DNA from: CAZWBR01 sp964632305
GTDB lineage: Bacteria; Bacteroidota; Bacteroidia; Bacteroidales; Prolixibacteraceae
DNA: 64,000 nucleotides
Direction: 5' to 3'
Assembly (NCBI GenBank): GCA_964632305.1
Contig: CAZWBR010000007.1
Location: forward strand, 36,309 to 100,308
Part shown: one piece after another, positions 35,227-44,233 of the stretch
How the letters are laid out: every line of letters starts with the position of its first letter
Position numbering within the stretch: the first letter of the stretch is position 1
Position numbers and translations under genes: made by a program
The notes under the pieces: generated by a model
Told to the model about the DNA's origin: nothing
The model's database searches: none
The model's input: only the letters and a program-made list of their open reading frames with translations

Positions 35227-35670
35227 ATGGAAGTAAATAAATTAGCAGTAGCATCCGATCATGCGGGTTATGAATTGAAGAATATCATCATTGAACTTCT
35301 TCAATCGAAAGGTTATGAAATAAAAGATTTTGGTTGTTATTCGCCTGAAAGTTGCGATTATGCCGATTTCGCCCATCCTTTAGCATATGCAGTTGAAAAT
35401 GGTGAATATCCTAAAGGTATTGTCTTTTGCGGAAGTGGCAATGGAATTAATATTACAGTTAATAAACATCAGGGAATAAGAAGTGCAATCTGTTGGAATA
35501 AGGAAGTGGCTGCTTTAGCCAGAAGTCATAATGATGCAAATGTTTGTTCCATCCCTGCTCGTTTTGTTTCCGTCGAAGATGCAAAGGAAATTATTCTGAT
35601 TTTCTTAGCCGAACAATTCGAAGGAGGACGTCACTTACGCCGGATTCAAAAAATACCCATCAATAAATAA
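35227..35670 (+). CDS. rpiB: Ribose-5-phosphate isomerase B
   Basis: 147 residues of the LacAB/RpiB family, interconverting ribose 5-phosphate and ribulose 5-phosphate. Motifs: VASDHAGYELK near the start, GIVFCGSGNGINITVNK (catalytic Cys and anion hole), and SHNDANVCSIPAR. Length matches the family. ATG at 35227 is chosen because an upstream TTG frame start would lie in the promoter element. It is the first plus-strand gene right of the AT-rich tract, and has AT-rich codon use. Confidence 0.95.
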   Translation: MEVNKLAVASDHAGYELKNIIIELLQSKGYEIKDFGCYSPESCDYADFAHPLAYAVENGEYPKGIVFCGSGNGINITVNKHQGIRSAICWNKEVAALARSHNDANVCSIPARFVSVEDAKEIILIFLAEQFEGGRHLRRIQKIPINK

Positions 35671-35675
35671 TTCAA

Positions 35676-36056
35676 TTATAGATATTTATCTATTTTCCGA
35701 AAAATCTTTAGATTGTAATAAAGCAAAAGGGCCGTTGCTGATCCTAATAGATCAGCTAAAAAATCGAGATAGCTTCCGCTGCGGTTTACAGGCAAAATAT
35801 CCTGCAAATATTCTATTGCCCCTCCAATAAATGCATTAAGAATAATAATGGTTATTATTGCTTTTAATGTATTTATATTTAGCTTTTTAAATAGTGATGC
35901 AAGGAAAATTGAAAAGATGAAATAGATTCCAAAATGGACTATTTTATCGAAATAGGGGATATCTAATAATTTGGTATGGGGAATTTCTTCAGCAGGTATT
36001 AAGCTAATATAATTGATTACTAAGAACCAAAAGAGTGTTTTAATGTATTTTTGCAT
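35676..36056 (-). CDS. VanZ-like membrane protein
   Basis: 126 residues with about four hydrophobic helices. The VanZ-family pattern is seen: LDIPYFDKIVHFGIYFIFS (the Asp-Lys-xx-His motif) and, later, GGAIEYLQDILPVNRSGSYLDFLADLLGSA. VanZ itself gives low-level teicoplanin resistance; most family members have no known role. It is transcribed against its neighbours, and its ATG lies 15 bases upstream of, and opposite to, the hemW ATG, so the two share a very short control region. Confidence 0.85.
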   Translation of the reverse strand: MQKYIKTLFWFLVINYISLIPAEEIPHTKLLDIPYFDKIVHFGIYFIFSIFLASLFKKLNINTLKAIITIIILNAFIGGAIEYLQDILPVNRSGSYLDFLADLLGSATALLLYYNLKIFRKIDKYL

Positions 36057-36071
36057 GGTAAATTTCGTTTA

Positions 36072-37199
36072 ATGGCTGGCATTTATCTACATGTTCCATT
36101 TTGCAAAAGTAAATGTAATTACTGTGATTTTTATTCCGGTACACAGTTTAGATTCATTGATGATTATGTAAATGCTTTATGCAGGGAGATCAGGGATCGT
36201 GCCGGTTATTTAAAGGGAGAAATTATCGAAACCATCTATTTTGGTGGTGGTACTCCTTCTCTTCTCTCTATAAATCAATTGAATACTATATTTGAAGAAA
36301 TACGTAGATACCACCGTATTGATCAAAATATTGAGATTTCTTTTGAATGCAATCCGGAGAATATAAATTTGAATTATATTGAAGGGTTGAAGTCATTGGG
36401 TATAAATCGGATAAGTATTGGTATTCAGAGTTTTGATGATGCTATTCTTAAATTTTTAGGTAGAAATCATTCTGCAGCGAAGGCAAGTTCAGCTGTTGAA
36501 ATAGTAAAAGCTGCAGGGGTGAAGAATGTTTCCGTTGATTTTATTTATGCGATACCTGGATTATCGGACAATATTTTGTTGGAATCTCTTCAAAAAGCTG
36601 TCAATCTTCACGTTAAACATATTTCTATATATAATTTGACTATTTCTGAGAATACTAAATTGTATTGGAAACTGAGAACCAGTCATATTGCTCCGGTGGA
36701 TGAAGAGGTTGAATTGCGTCAGTTCTATTTAATTAATAATTATTTGGTTAGTAATGGTTTTGCACAGTATGAAATCAGTAATTATTCAGTTGAAGGATTT
36801 GAGTCACGGCATAATCTGTCCTATTGGTCAGGCATCCCTTATCTGGGATTAGGTCCTTCCGCTCATAGTTTTGACGGGAATTCCCGGCAATGGAACACCT
36901 CAGTATTATCGCGTTACATTAATTCTGTAAATTCCGGTACAGTACATTACGAAATTGAGTATCTTTCGGAAAAAGATCGTTATAATGAATATATATTAAC
37001 AAATTTAAGAACTTATAAAGGATTAAATATCAGATATTTAAAAGATAAATTTTCTGACCTCACGGTGGATCATTTTATGAATCAGATGGAATTATTGAAG
37101 TCAAGAGATTATTTTACTTTGAAAGACGATATTTATTATCCGAATCGCGATAGTTTAATCATGGCTGATTATTTGTCAACATTTTTGATGATCGTATGA
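36072..37199 (+). CDS. hemW: HemW-type radical SAM protein (heme chaperone)
   Basis: 375 residues. The cluster motif CKSKCNYCDF near residue 10 lacks the extra Cys of true HemN (coproporphyrinogen dehydrogenase), and the HNLSYW motif near residue 250 is diagnostic for HemW, which binds heme and passes it to apo-proteins. FGGGTPSLL and INRISIGIQSF complete the radical SAM barrel. It overlaps the next gene by four bases. ATG at 36072 gives the normal family start. Confidence 0.93.
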   Translation: MAGIYLHVPFCKSKCNYCDFYSGTQFRFIDDYVNALCREIRDRAGYLKGEIIETIYFGGGTPSLLSINQLNTIFEEIRRYHRIDQNIEISFECNPENINLNYIEGLKSLGINRISIGIQSFDDAILKFLGRNHSAAKASSAVEIVKAAGVKNVSVDFIYAIPGLSDNILLESLQKAVNLHVKHISIYNLTISENTKLYWKLRTSHIAPVDEEVELRQFYLINNYLVSNGFAQYEISNYSVEGFESRHNLSYWSGIPYLGLGPSAHSFDGNSRQWNTSVLSRYINSVNSGTVHYEIEYLSEKDRYNEYILTNLRTYKGLNIRYLKDKFSDLTVDHFMNQMELLKSRDYFTLKDDIYYPNRDSLIMADYLSTFLMIV

Positions 37200-37606
37200 T
37201 AACAGAAATTAATAATAATTCATTTATAGTTACTTCTGATTATGAAGGGATTAATTATTGTTATCTGATTGCTTCCTGGTTTCGCGATTTACTGGACATG
37301 GATGTAGATAAATTTTTTTCTTTTCAAACGATATTCCTGGAATCGGTTCATAATGCAATTGCTCATGGTAATAAATATGATCCCGGTTTAGTTGTATTTA
37401 TTGACATTGTAATTAGCAATCATTCTTTGGTCTTGACTATTGAAGATCAAGGTAATGGGTTTAATTGTAACGATCTGAAAAGTCCGTTGCATCTCGATAA
37501 TATTAAGAAGGAGTGTGGCCGGGGTCTGTACTTTATTAAGGAATTATCAGATCATTATGAAATTTGCGGGAAGGGGAATATTATTCGTATTACTTTAAAT
37601 TTTTAG
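37196..37606 (+). CDS. RsbW-like ATP-binding (anti-sigma/serine kinase type) protein
   Basis: 136 residues of the HATPase_c_2 group: N box ESVHNAIAHGNKYD, G1 box IEDQGNGF, and G2 segment CGRGLYFIKELSD. This is the fold of anti-sigma kinases such as RsbW and SpoIIAB. No sigma factor, antagonist or phosphatase lies next to it. It overlaps hemW by four bases and is three bases before ybeY, so it is made with housekeeping genes; the partner is unknown. Confidence 0.82.
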   Translation: MITEINNNSFIVTSDYEGINYCYLIASWFRDLLDMDVDKFFSFQTIFLESVHNAIAHGNKYDPGLVVFIDIVISNHSLVLTIEDQGNGFNCNDLKSPLHLDNIKKECGRGLYFIKELSDHYEICGKGNIIRITLNF

Positions 37607-37609
37607 ATT

Positions 37610-38035
37610 GTGAGTATTGGTTTTTATGAGGAGGGAGTTGAACTACCTGATCTTGATTATCAGAATATCAACAGGTGGTTAAAAGGTATCTTAAGAACTT
37701 ATAAAAAACGTTTGGGTACTATAAATTATATTTTTTGTAATGATGAGTATCTGTTGGATATTAATGTTAAGTTTTTAAATCATAATTACTTAACAGATAT
37801 TATAACGTTCGATTATGTCGAGGAAAGTATCATTTCAGGGGATCTGTATATAAGTATTGAACGTATTAACGAGAATTCTCAACTGTTTAATTGCAGTGAA
37901 AAAGAGGAGTTTTTGAGGGTAATTGTTCACGGATTACTGCATCTTTTGGGTTATCAGGATCATACTGACATCGAAAGAGACGAGATGAGAAAACTTGAAG
38001 ATAGGATGATTTCAAAATTTTCAAATTACCAATGA
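37610..38035 (+). CDS. ybeY: rRNA maturation endoribonuclease YbeY
   Basis: 141-residue metalloprotein needed for 16S rRNA 3'-end processing and ribosome quality control. The zinc motif HGLLHLLGYQDH (HxxxHxxxxxxH) lies near residue 105; the upstream block NHNYLTDIITFDY fits the family. Start is GTG at 37610. Its stop overlaps the mnmG start by four bases. Confidence 0.95.
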   Translation: MSIGFYEEGVELPDLDYQNINRWLKGILRTYKKRLGTINYIFCNDEYLLDINVKFLNHNYLTDIITFDYVEESIISGDLYISIERINENSQLFNCSEKEEFLRVIVHGLLHLLGYQDHTDIERDEMRKLEDRMISKFSNYQ

Positions 38036-39915
38036 CCGTTTTAGCATCATATGATATAATTGTTGTAGGAGCAGGACATGCCGGTTGTGAAGCGGCCGCT
38101 GCTGCTGCCTCCCTGGGTTCAAAAACTTTGCTCATCACAATGGATCTGGCAAAGATCGCTCAGATGAGTTGTAACCCCGCTGTCGGAGGAATTGCCAAGG
38201 GACAGATCGTTCGCGAGATTGATGCACTGGGTGGATTAATGGGAATAATTACCGATAAATCCACGATTCAGTTCAGAATGTTAAACCTCTCGAAGGGGCC
38301 GGCGATGTGGAGCCCCCGGGCTCAGTGTGACAAAACTAAATTCTCAGAGAATTGGAAAATTGCCCTGGAGGAGAATAAAAACATCGATTTTTGGCAGGGT
38401 TCCGTCATTGAACTACTGTTCGACGGGAATCGTGTCACCGGAGTAAAGACTGAAATCGGCGTTGAATTTTTGGCCAAAGCGGTAGTTCTGACCAACGGGA
38501 CATTCTTAAACGGGCTATTGCATTTTGGACAGGAAAAAGTTTCTGGCGGACGAATTTCTGAACCTCCATCGCTCGGCATCAGTGACCAGTTGAAAAGTAT
38601 CGGTTTTTCGGCCGGTCGGATGAAAACCGGGACTCCGGTACGTATAGATAAACGTACGATTGATTTTTCTAAAACTACCGAGCAGAAGGGAGATGATTCG
38701 GGATGTAAATTTAGTTTTCTCCCGGGAGTAAAGGTCGAACTGCCTCAATTGAGTTGCCATATTACCAATACCAACCCTGAAGTTCATGCTATTCTGGAGA
38801 AAGGTTTTAAGGACTCTCCGCTTTTCGATGGAACGATACAGAGTTTAGGACCACGTTATTGCCCAAGCATTGAAACTAAGTTGATTACTTTTGCAGATAA
38901 ACAAAGCCATCAGCTCTTTTTGGAACCTGAAGGTGTCGATACGATCGAATATTATCTGAATGGTTTTTCCTCTTCTTTACCCTGGAATATTCAGAATGAA
39001 GCATTGCATAAGATTCCCGGATTGGAAAATGCCAGGATTCTTCGACCTGGTTATGCCATTGAGTACGATTTTTTCGATCCGACTCAACTGTATCATACGT
39101 TGGAAACCAAATTGATCGGTAACCTCTATTTCGCAGGTCAGATCAACGGAACTACAGGGTATGAAGAGGCCGGAGCACAGGGTTTAATGGCTGGAATCAA
39201 CGCCTACAATAAGATTTCTGGCCGACCAGAGTTTATTTTATCACGCAACGAAGCTTATATCGGGGTGCTGATTGATGATTTGGTCACCAAAGGAGTGGAT
39301 GAACCTTACCGGATGTTTACCAGTCGGGCTGAGTATCGCCTTTTATTGAGACAGGATAATGCCGATGTTCGGTTAACTGAAAAGGGCCATTTTTTGGGCT
39401 TGGTTACTGAACAGCGCTACAGTAATTATCTGGATAAGATCTCCTTCAGGGATCAGATGATCGAATTTATCAAGAGTTATTCAGTTAAGGCGGCTACTAT
39501 TAATCCCTATTTGGAGTCGATCGGTTCATCGCCTTTAACCCAGGGAACCAAGTTGGAATCCATCCTCCTGAGACCGCATATCCGGTTAACGGATCTTATC
39601 GATAAGTTTAAGTCTCTTCGAATCCTTTCTCATACTGTGCCGAATAGTTTACGGAATGAGGTGATTGAGGCTGCCGAAATACTGATTAAATATTCCGGTT
39701 ATATCGATCGGGAGATGGTGGTGGTCGATAAACTGAAACGTCTCGAAGAGATTCAGATTTTTGGAAAATTTAACTATCAGGAGATTCATTCCTTATCCAC
39801 GGAAGCCAGGCAGAAACTCAACCAGATTCAGCCGAAAACCATCGGGCAGGCCAGCCGGATTCCCGGTGTTTCTCCGAGCGATATCAATGTGCTTTTGGTC
39901 CTGCTGGGACGGTAA
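38032..39915 (+). CDS. mnmG: tRNA U34 5-carboxymethylaminomethyl modification enzyme MnmG (GidA)
   Basis: 627-residue FAD enzyme that, with MnmE, builds the cmnm5 modification at U34 of certain tRNAs. FAD motif GAGHAGCEAAAAAASLGS near residue 12, MSCNPAVGGIAKGQ, and the GidA signature GTTGYEEAGAQGLMAG. Full length. Overlaps ybeY. In many bacteria gidA lies close to oriC, matching the candidate origin 3 kb to the left; a perfect parS core lies just past its stop. Confidence 0.97.
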   Translation: MTVLASYDIIVVGAGHAGCEAAAAAASLGSKTLLITMDLAKIAQMSCNPAVGGIAKGQIVREIDALGGLMGIITDKSTIQFRMLNLSKGPAMWSPRAQCDKTKFSENWKIALEENKNIDFWQGSVIELLFDGNRVTGVKTEIGVEFLAKAVVLTNGTFLNGLLHFGQEKVSGGRISEPPSLGISDQLKSIGFSAGRMKTGTPVRIDKRTIDFSKTTEQKGDDSGCKFSFLPGVKVELPQLSCHITNTNPEVHAILEKGFKDSPLFDGTIQSLGPRYCPSIETKLITFADKQSHQLFLEPEGVDTIEYYLNGFSSSLPWNIQNEALHKIPGLENARILRPGYAIEYDFFDPTQLYHTLETKLIGNLYFAGQINGTTGYEEAGAQGLMAGINAYNKISGRPEFILSRNEAYIGVLIDDLVTKGVDEPYRMFTSRAEYRLLLRQDNADVRLTEKGHFLGLVTEQRYSNYLDKISFRDQMIEFIKSYSVKAATINPYLESIGSSPLTQGTKLESILLRPHIRLTDLIDKFKSLRILSHTVPNSLRNEVIEAAEILIKYSGYIDREMVVVDKLKRLEEIQIFGKFNYQEIHSLSTEARQKLNQIQPKTIGQASRIPGVSPSDINVLLVLLGR

Positions 39916-39931
39916 CGTTCCACGTGGAACA
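39916..39931. other. ParB-binding parS site (perfect 14-bp palindromic core)
   Basis: CGTTCCACGTGGAACA contains the perfect palindrome GTTCCACGTGGAAC (39917-39930), differing from the known parS form TGTTCCACGTGGAACA only at its first base. It lies in the 44-base gap between mnmG and apt. It pairs with the site at 32024 across the candidate origin. Confidence 0.82.
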
Positions 39932-39959
39932 TAAATATCAAATTCAATAATAGTGAGTT

Positions 39960-40493
39960 ATGACAATAGTGACGATAGAAGATGTAAAAAAATCAATCCG
40001 TAATATACCCGATTTCCCGAAACCGGGTATTCAGTTTAAAGATGTTTCGACCTCTTTTAAGGATCGTCGTATCTTCAAATATATAGTCTCCGAAATCCGG
40101 AATCATTATCTTGATTATGGAATCACCAAAGTAGTTGGAATTGAATCCAGGGGCTTCATTCTTGGAAGCTCGTTAGCCAACGAGTTCCATGCCGGATTTA
40201 TCCCGATCCGAAAACCGGGGAAACTTCCTTCCGAGACTTTTTCTCAAACCTACGATCTCGAATATGGATCGGATACCCTGGAAATCCATTCCGATGCCTT
40301 AAACAGCGACGACGTCGTTTTGATCCACGATGATCTGTTGGCAACCGGCGGAACCGTTAATGCGGCTATCGAACTGGTTAAGAAGTTCGGAGTAAAGAAG
40401 ATTTACGTTAACTTCTTTGTAGAACTCGATGCTCTGAAGGGAAGAGAGCGTATCGATGCTAACGTACCGGTCTGGTCGCTTGTCCATTTCTAA
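39960..40493 (+). CDS. apt: Adenine phosphoribosyltransferase
   Basis: 177 residues; salvages adenine to AMP using PRPP. Family start IRNIPDFPKPGIQFKDVS, then GIESRGFILG, RKPGKLP and the PRPP loop VLIHDDLLATGGT. Full length. It lies between mnmG and uvrC, an order common in Bacteroidota, 12 bases before uvrC. Confidence 0.96.
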   Translation: MTIVTIEDVKKSIRNIPDFPKPGIQFKDVSTSFKDRRIFKYIVSEIRNHYLDYGITKVVGIESRGFILGSSLANEFHAGFIPIRKPGKLPSETFSQTYDLEYGSDTLEIHSDALNSDDVVLIHDDLLATGGTVNAAIELVKKFGVKKIYVNFFVELDALKGRERIDANVPVWSLVHF

Positions 40494-40505
40494 TCCTTCA
40501 GATCT

Positions 40506-42317
40506 GTGGGCAGGGAGATTTTTTTCGATGAGAAACTGATTGATAAGGTCAGGCAGCTTCCGGATCAGCCGGGAGTTTATCAATATTTCAATAAGGAAGG
40601 AAAGATAATCTATGTAGGGAAAGCTAAAAACCTGCGCAAACGCGTTTCTTCCTATTTTAATAAACAACAGGAGAACAATAAAACGCGGGTCCTGGTCCGC
40701 CAGATTTCTGATATCCGCCACATCGTGGTCGATACCGAAGAGGACGCCCTGTTGTTGGAAAACAATCTCATTAAGAAATACCAGCCCCGATACAATGTCC
40801 TGCTGAAGGACGATAAAACATTTCCATGGATCTGTGTGAAAAATGAGCCGTTCCCCCGCGTTTTTTATACCCGCAAATTCATAAGGGATGGCTCTTCCTA
40901 TTTCGGACCTTACACCTCGATTCCAATGGTCCGAACAATTCTTGAGGTGATCCGACAGATTTTTACCCTTCGCACCTGCAATTACCAGTTGAATCAAACC
41001 AATATCCAGAGAGGAAAATTCAAAGTCTGTCTGGAGTTTCATATCGGGAATTGTAAGGGCCCCTGCGAGGGAAACCAGGAAGAAGTCAATTATATGGAGG
41101 ATATCCGGCAAGTCAAGGAAATCCTGAAAGGAAATCTTTCCGTGGTCGTCGATCACCTGGAGAGTCTGATGAACGGCTACGCGGCAAATTACCAGTTCGA
41201 AGAAGCCAACCTGATCAAAAATAAACTGCTGATCCTCGAAAACTACCGAAGCAAATCGGCTATCTTTAGTTCTTCCATAACCAATGTAGATGTTTTTTCG
41301 ATAGAGGAGGATCCAAATTCCGCTTATATCAATTTCCTGAAAGTAGTTAACGGCGCCATCGTTCAGGCTCATAACCTTGAAATAAGGAAACGGCTCGATG
41401 AAACAAAAGCCGAATTGCTTGCTTTAGGATTGGCTGAGATAAGGCAAAAGTTGCACTCCGACTCGCGTGAGATTATCCTGCCGTTTCCGATCGATCTGGA
41501 ATTGAAAAACGTAAAAATTATTGTCCCTCAGAAAGGGGAGAAGAAGGCCTTACTTGAACTATCGGAACGAAATGCGAAATATTACCGGCTAGATCGTCTG
41601 AAGAGTGAGACGGTAAAGACTCCCGAAGCGCGCCAGGAAAGGGTCATGACTCAAATGAAAAATGACCTTCGCCTTTCAGTGAATCCGGTACATATCGAAT
41701 GTTTCGATAACTCCAATATACAGGGCGATTCACCGGTCGCGGCCTGCGTGGTCTTTAAAAACGGGAAACCGGCCAAGTCGGAATACCGTCATTTTAACGT
41801 GAAAACGGTCATTGGCGCCAACGATTTCGCCTCGATGGAAGAGATCATCTACCGTAGGTACAAACGACTGGTGGAGGAGGGGAGTAGCCTGCCACAGTTG
41901 ATACTGATCGATGGCGGCAAAGGTCAGCTGGGCTCCGCCCTGAATTCATTGGACAAACTGAATCTACGGGGGAAAATCGCGGTGGTGGGAATTGCCAAAA
42001 GGTTGGAAGAGATCTATTATCCTGGCGATCCGTACCCTTTATACCTCGATAAAAATTCAGAGACATTACGTATCCTGCAACACTTGCGAAACGAAGCCCA
42101 CCGGTTTGGAATAACTTTTCACCGGCAAAAAAGAACCGGAAAATCAATGCAGTCGGAGTTGGACAATATCGACGGAATAGGTCCTAAAACCATCGAGTCT
42201 CTGTTGAAAAACTTTAATTCTGTCGCCCGGATCAGGAAAGCCTCATTGGAGGATCTGGTTCAGGCTGTGGGGAAGGCCAAAGCAAATATTGTCAGAAACT
42301 ATTTTGATCAGCATTAA
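40506..42317 (+). CDS. uvrC: Excinuclease ABC subunit C
   Basis: 603-residue dual-incision nuclease of nucleotide-excision repair. N-terminal GIY-YIG nuclease (PGVYQYFNKEGKIIYVGKAKNLRKR), UVR domain (about 195-235), RNase-H-like endonuclease core (ECFDNSNIQGDSPVAACVVF, LILIDGGKGQL) and C-terminal helix-hairpin-helix (IDGIGPKTIESLLKNF). Start is GTG at 40506. Stop lies three bases from the convergent lipoate ligase stop. Confidence 0.97.
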   Translation: MGREIFFDEKLIDKVRQLPDQPGVYQYFNKEGKIIYVGKAKNLRKRVSSYFNKQQENNKTRVLVRQISDIRHIVVDTEEDALLLENNLIKKYQPRYNVLLKDDKTFPWICVKNEPFPRVFYTRKFIRDGSSYFGPYTSIPMVRTILEVIRQIFTLRTCNYQLNQTNIQRGKFKVCLEFHIGNCKGPCEGNQEEVNYMEDIRQVKEILKGNLSVVVDHLESLMNGYAANYQFEEANLIKNKLLILENYRSKSAIFSSSITNVDVFSIEEDPNSAYINFLKVVNGAIVQAHNLEIRKRLDETKAELLALGLAEIRQKLHSDSREIILPFPIDLELKNVKIIVPQKGEKKALLELSERNAKYYRLDRLKSETVKTPEARQERVMTQMKNDLRLSVNPVHIECFDNSNIQGDSPVAACVVFKNGKPAKSEYRHFNVKTVIGANDFASMEEIIYRRYKRLVEEGSSLPQLILIDGGKGQLGSALNSLDKLNLRGKIAVVGIAKRLEEIYYPGDPYPLYLDKNSETLRILQHLRNEAHRFGITFHRQKRTGKSMQSELDNIDGIGPKTIESLLKNFNSVARIRKASLEDLVQAVGKAKANIVRNYFDQH

Positions 42318-42320
42318 GGA

Positions 42321-43298
42321 TCAAAAGAAATCACGGCAAAACCTCTCCGCAGAATAGTCCACCATTTGTGAAATATGGTTCATTAACGGCTGATCGGCCA
42401 AAATACTCCCTATCTGATGATTTTTTCCCGCCAGCAAATGACCTAGCTCTTGCAGATCATCGTTCAATTCCTGATTATCTCCCATCTGAACATTCTGAAT
42501 AATTCCTTTTTCAACAAATAGCAGTACCGGAATTGTCTGATCGGCTACCGTTACATTTGTTTCAAAACGATATTTCGGCGAATAGCCGTATATCCAGTCA
42601 TACTTCAGGTATCTTTCTTCAACTAACTTATTGATAGTAATTTCATCCTCTTTGGTTAAAACAACCCGATTCATTTGCCCGTCATCAAATTTTACTGTTG
42701 AAGCCAGATGAGCGATCATTTCCAAGGTACTCATATCAGGTAGCAGCTCTTTAATATTCATCACCTTCGACCGGACCGATTTGATGGCTTTATCAATATA
42801 TTTGATGGAATTGCTCTTTAAGGCCTCCGATAATTCATTTTTATCGGCCTCAAAGAGCAGGGTGCCGTGAGCTAACACCCTGTTTTTATAAACATGCATC
42901 GCACTCCCCGATATTTTTAATCCATTAATAAACAGATCGTTTCTGTCGGAGAAATGAACATTTAATCCAAGTAAACGTAACGATTCAAGAACCGGACGGG
43001 CAAAACGCTGGTAATTGATCTTTTCCCCGCCTTCCACCGATTGAATCAGACTAAAATTTATGTTCCCCGGGTCATGGTACACGGTGCCTCCACCGGAAAT
43101 GCGTCGGGCGACCTTTATTTTGTTTTGATTGATATAAACAGAATTGATTTCCGACAACAGGTTTTGATGTTTCCCTACCACTACGGTCGCTTCATTGGTG
43201 TACAACATAAAATAATCTTCCGGCGAGTTCTTAAGAAAATGCTCTTCTGTGGCAAGATTATAATAGGGGTTATGTATTTCCGATTGATAAATATTCAT
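42321..43298 (-). CDS. lplA: Lipoate-protein ligase A
   Basis: 325 residues; attaches free lipoate, through lipoyl-AMP, to 2-oxoacid dehydrogenase or glycine-cleavage proteins. Motifs: PYYNLATEEHFL, the ligase signature RRISGGGTVYHDPGNINFSLI, KISGSAMHVYKNRVLAHGTLLF, and a C-terminal accessory domain of about 80 residues. ATG at 43298 gives the usual N-terminus; an ATG eight codons upstream is possible. It stands alone between convergent uvrC and divergent tpx. Confidence 0.92.
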   Translation of the reverse strand: MNIYQSEIHNPYYNLATEEHFLKNSPEDYFMLYTNEATVVVGKHQNLLSEINSVYINQNKIKVARRISGGGTVYHDPGNINFSLIQSVEGGEKINYQRFARPVLESLRLLGLNVHFSDRNDLFINGLKISGSAMHVYKNRVLAHGTLLFEADKNELSEALKSNSIKYIDKAIKSVRSKVMNIKELLPDMSTLEMIAHLASTVKFDDGQMNRVVLTKEDEITINKLVEERYLKYDWIYGYSPKYRFETNVTVADQTIPVLLFVEKGIIQNVQMGDNQELNDDLQELGHLLAGKNHQIGSILADQPLMNHISQMVDYSAERFCRDFF

Positions 43299-43447
43299 CA
43301 GATAGTCTATTGATTCATCCAAAGTTAATCAATTTTTGAAATGATTACAATAATATGTTAAGCTAAATTATTGAACATTTTTCTGCGATGGATGTTTTAT
43401 TTGAAATATTTGATAGTTGAAAGTTTAACTTTTTAAAGAAAAATAAA

Positions 43448-43960
43448 ATGAGCCAGAATTCTGTTAAAATTACATTTGCAGGTAATCCATTAACCCTTTT
43501 GGGGAACGAAATCAAAGTGGGAGATAAAGCCCCCGATTTTACCGGAGTAGGGGCCGGACTGAGTACGGTAAAGCTTTCCGATTTCGCTGGTAAAGTGGTG
43601 GTTATCGCGGTTTATCCCTCCATCGACACCAGCGTTTGTGCCGCTCAGAACCGTCGTTTTAACGCCGAAGCCAATAATTTAAAGGATGTTGTCGTTCTCT
43701 CCGTCTCGTGCGACCTGCCTTTTGCCCAGAGCCGTTTTTGTGCCGCTGAAGGCTTGCAGAACATCAAAACAGTTTCTGATCATCGGGAGATGGAATTCGG
43801 TGAAAAATACGGTTTCTGGATCAAAGAACTACGGTTATTGGCCAGAGGTACGGTAATCATTGATAAACAAGGTGTTGTAGAATTTGTGGAATATGTGCCA
43901 GAAGTGACTCATGAACCCGATTACAATACGGCATTGAATGTGGTGAAATCCCTTCTTTAG
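43448..43960 (+). CDS. tpx: Thiol peroxidase (atypical 2-Cys peroxiredoxin)
   Basis: 170 residues; reduces H2O2 and organic peroxides using thioredoxin. Peroxidatic Cys in SIDTSVCAAQ and resolving Cys in SRFCAAEG, about 34 residues later, as in Tpx. Start TFAGNPLTLLGNEIKVGDKAPDF matches the family. It points to oxidative-stress defence and is a single-gene unit ended by the hairpin at 43976-44015. Confidence 0.95.
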   Translation: MSQNSVKITFAGNPLTLLGNEIKVGDKAPDFTGVGAGLSTVKLSDFAGKVVVIAVYPSIDTSVCAAQNRRFNAEANNLKDVVVLSVSCDLPFAQSRFCAAEGLQNIKTVSDHREMEFGEKYGFWIKELRLLARGTVIIDKQGVVEFVEYVPEVTHEPDYNTALNVVKSLL

Positions 43961-43975
43961 TATTTGTATGTTGAA

Positions 43976-44022
43976 AGACAGGTAAAGCGGTTGTAATCAA
44001 TTGCTTTACCTGTCTTTGTTGT
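43976..44022 (+). terminator. Intrinsic terminator after tpx
   Basis: AGACAGGTAAAGC (43976-43988) and GCTTTACCTGTCT (44003-44015) form a perfect 13-bp stem with a 14-base loop, followed by TTGTTGTTT. It lies 15 bases past the tpx stop. Confidence 0.88.
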
Positions 44023-44233
44023 TTAAAAACACTTTGTTTGGTTTATTTGAAGGATAATTCTCTGATTGCATTAATTCGGTTATCCCTCTTTAGTCTTCAC
44101 TGTCATGAAAGTCTGCACTGCTAAAATAACACTGCTTTGTGTCATTAATAGTTAGCTAATATTGATTACCGTCTTTTTCCTGTACATTGGTTATCCTGAA
44201 ATAGATCCGGAGCATTGAAAATAGAGTACAGGT

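Noticed and set aside
40299..41372. 357-codon open frame on the minus strand
   Set aside because: It is antisense to apt and uvrC, both with complete family motifs; the frame has no recognisable domain.
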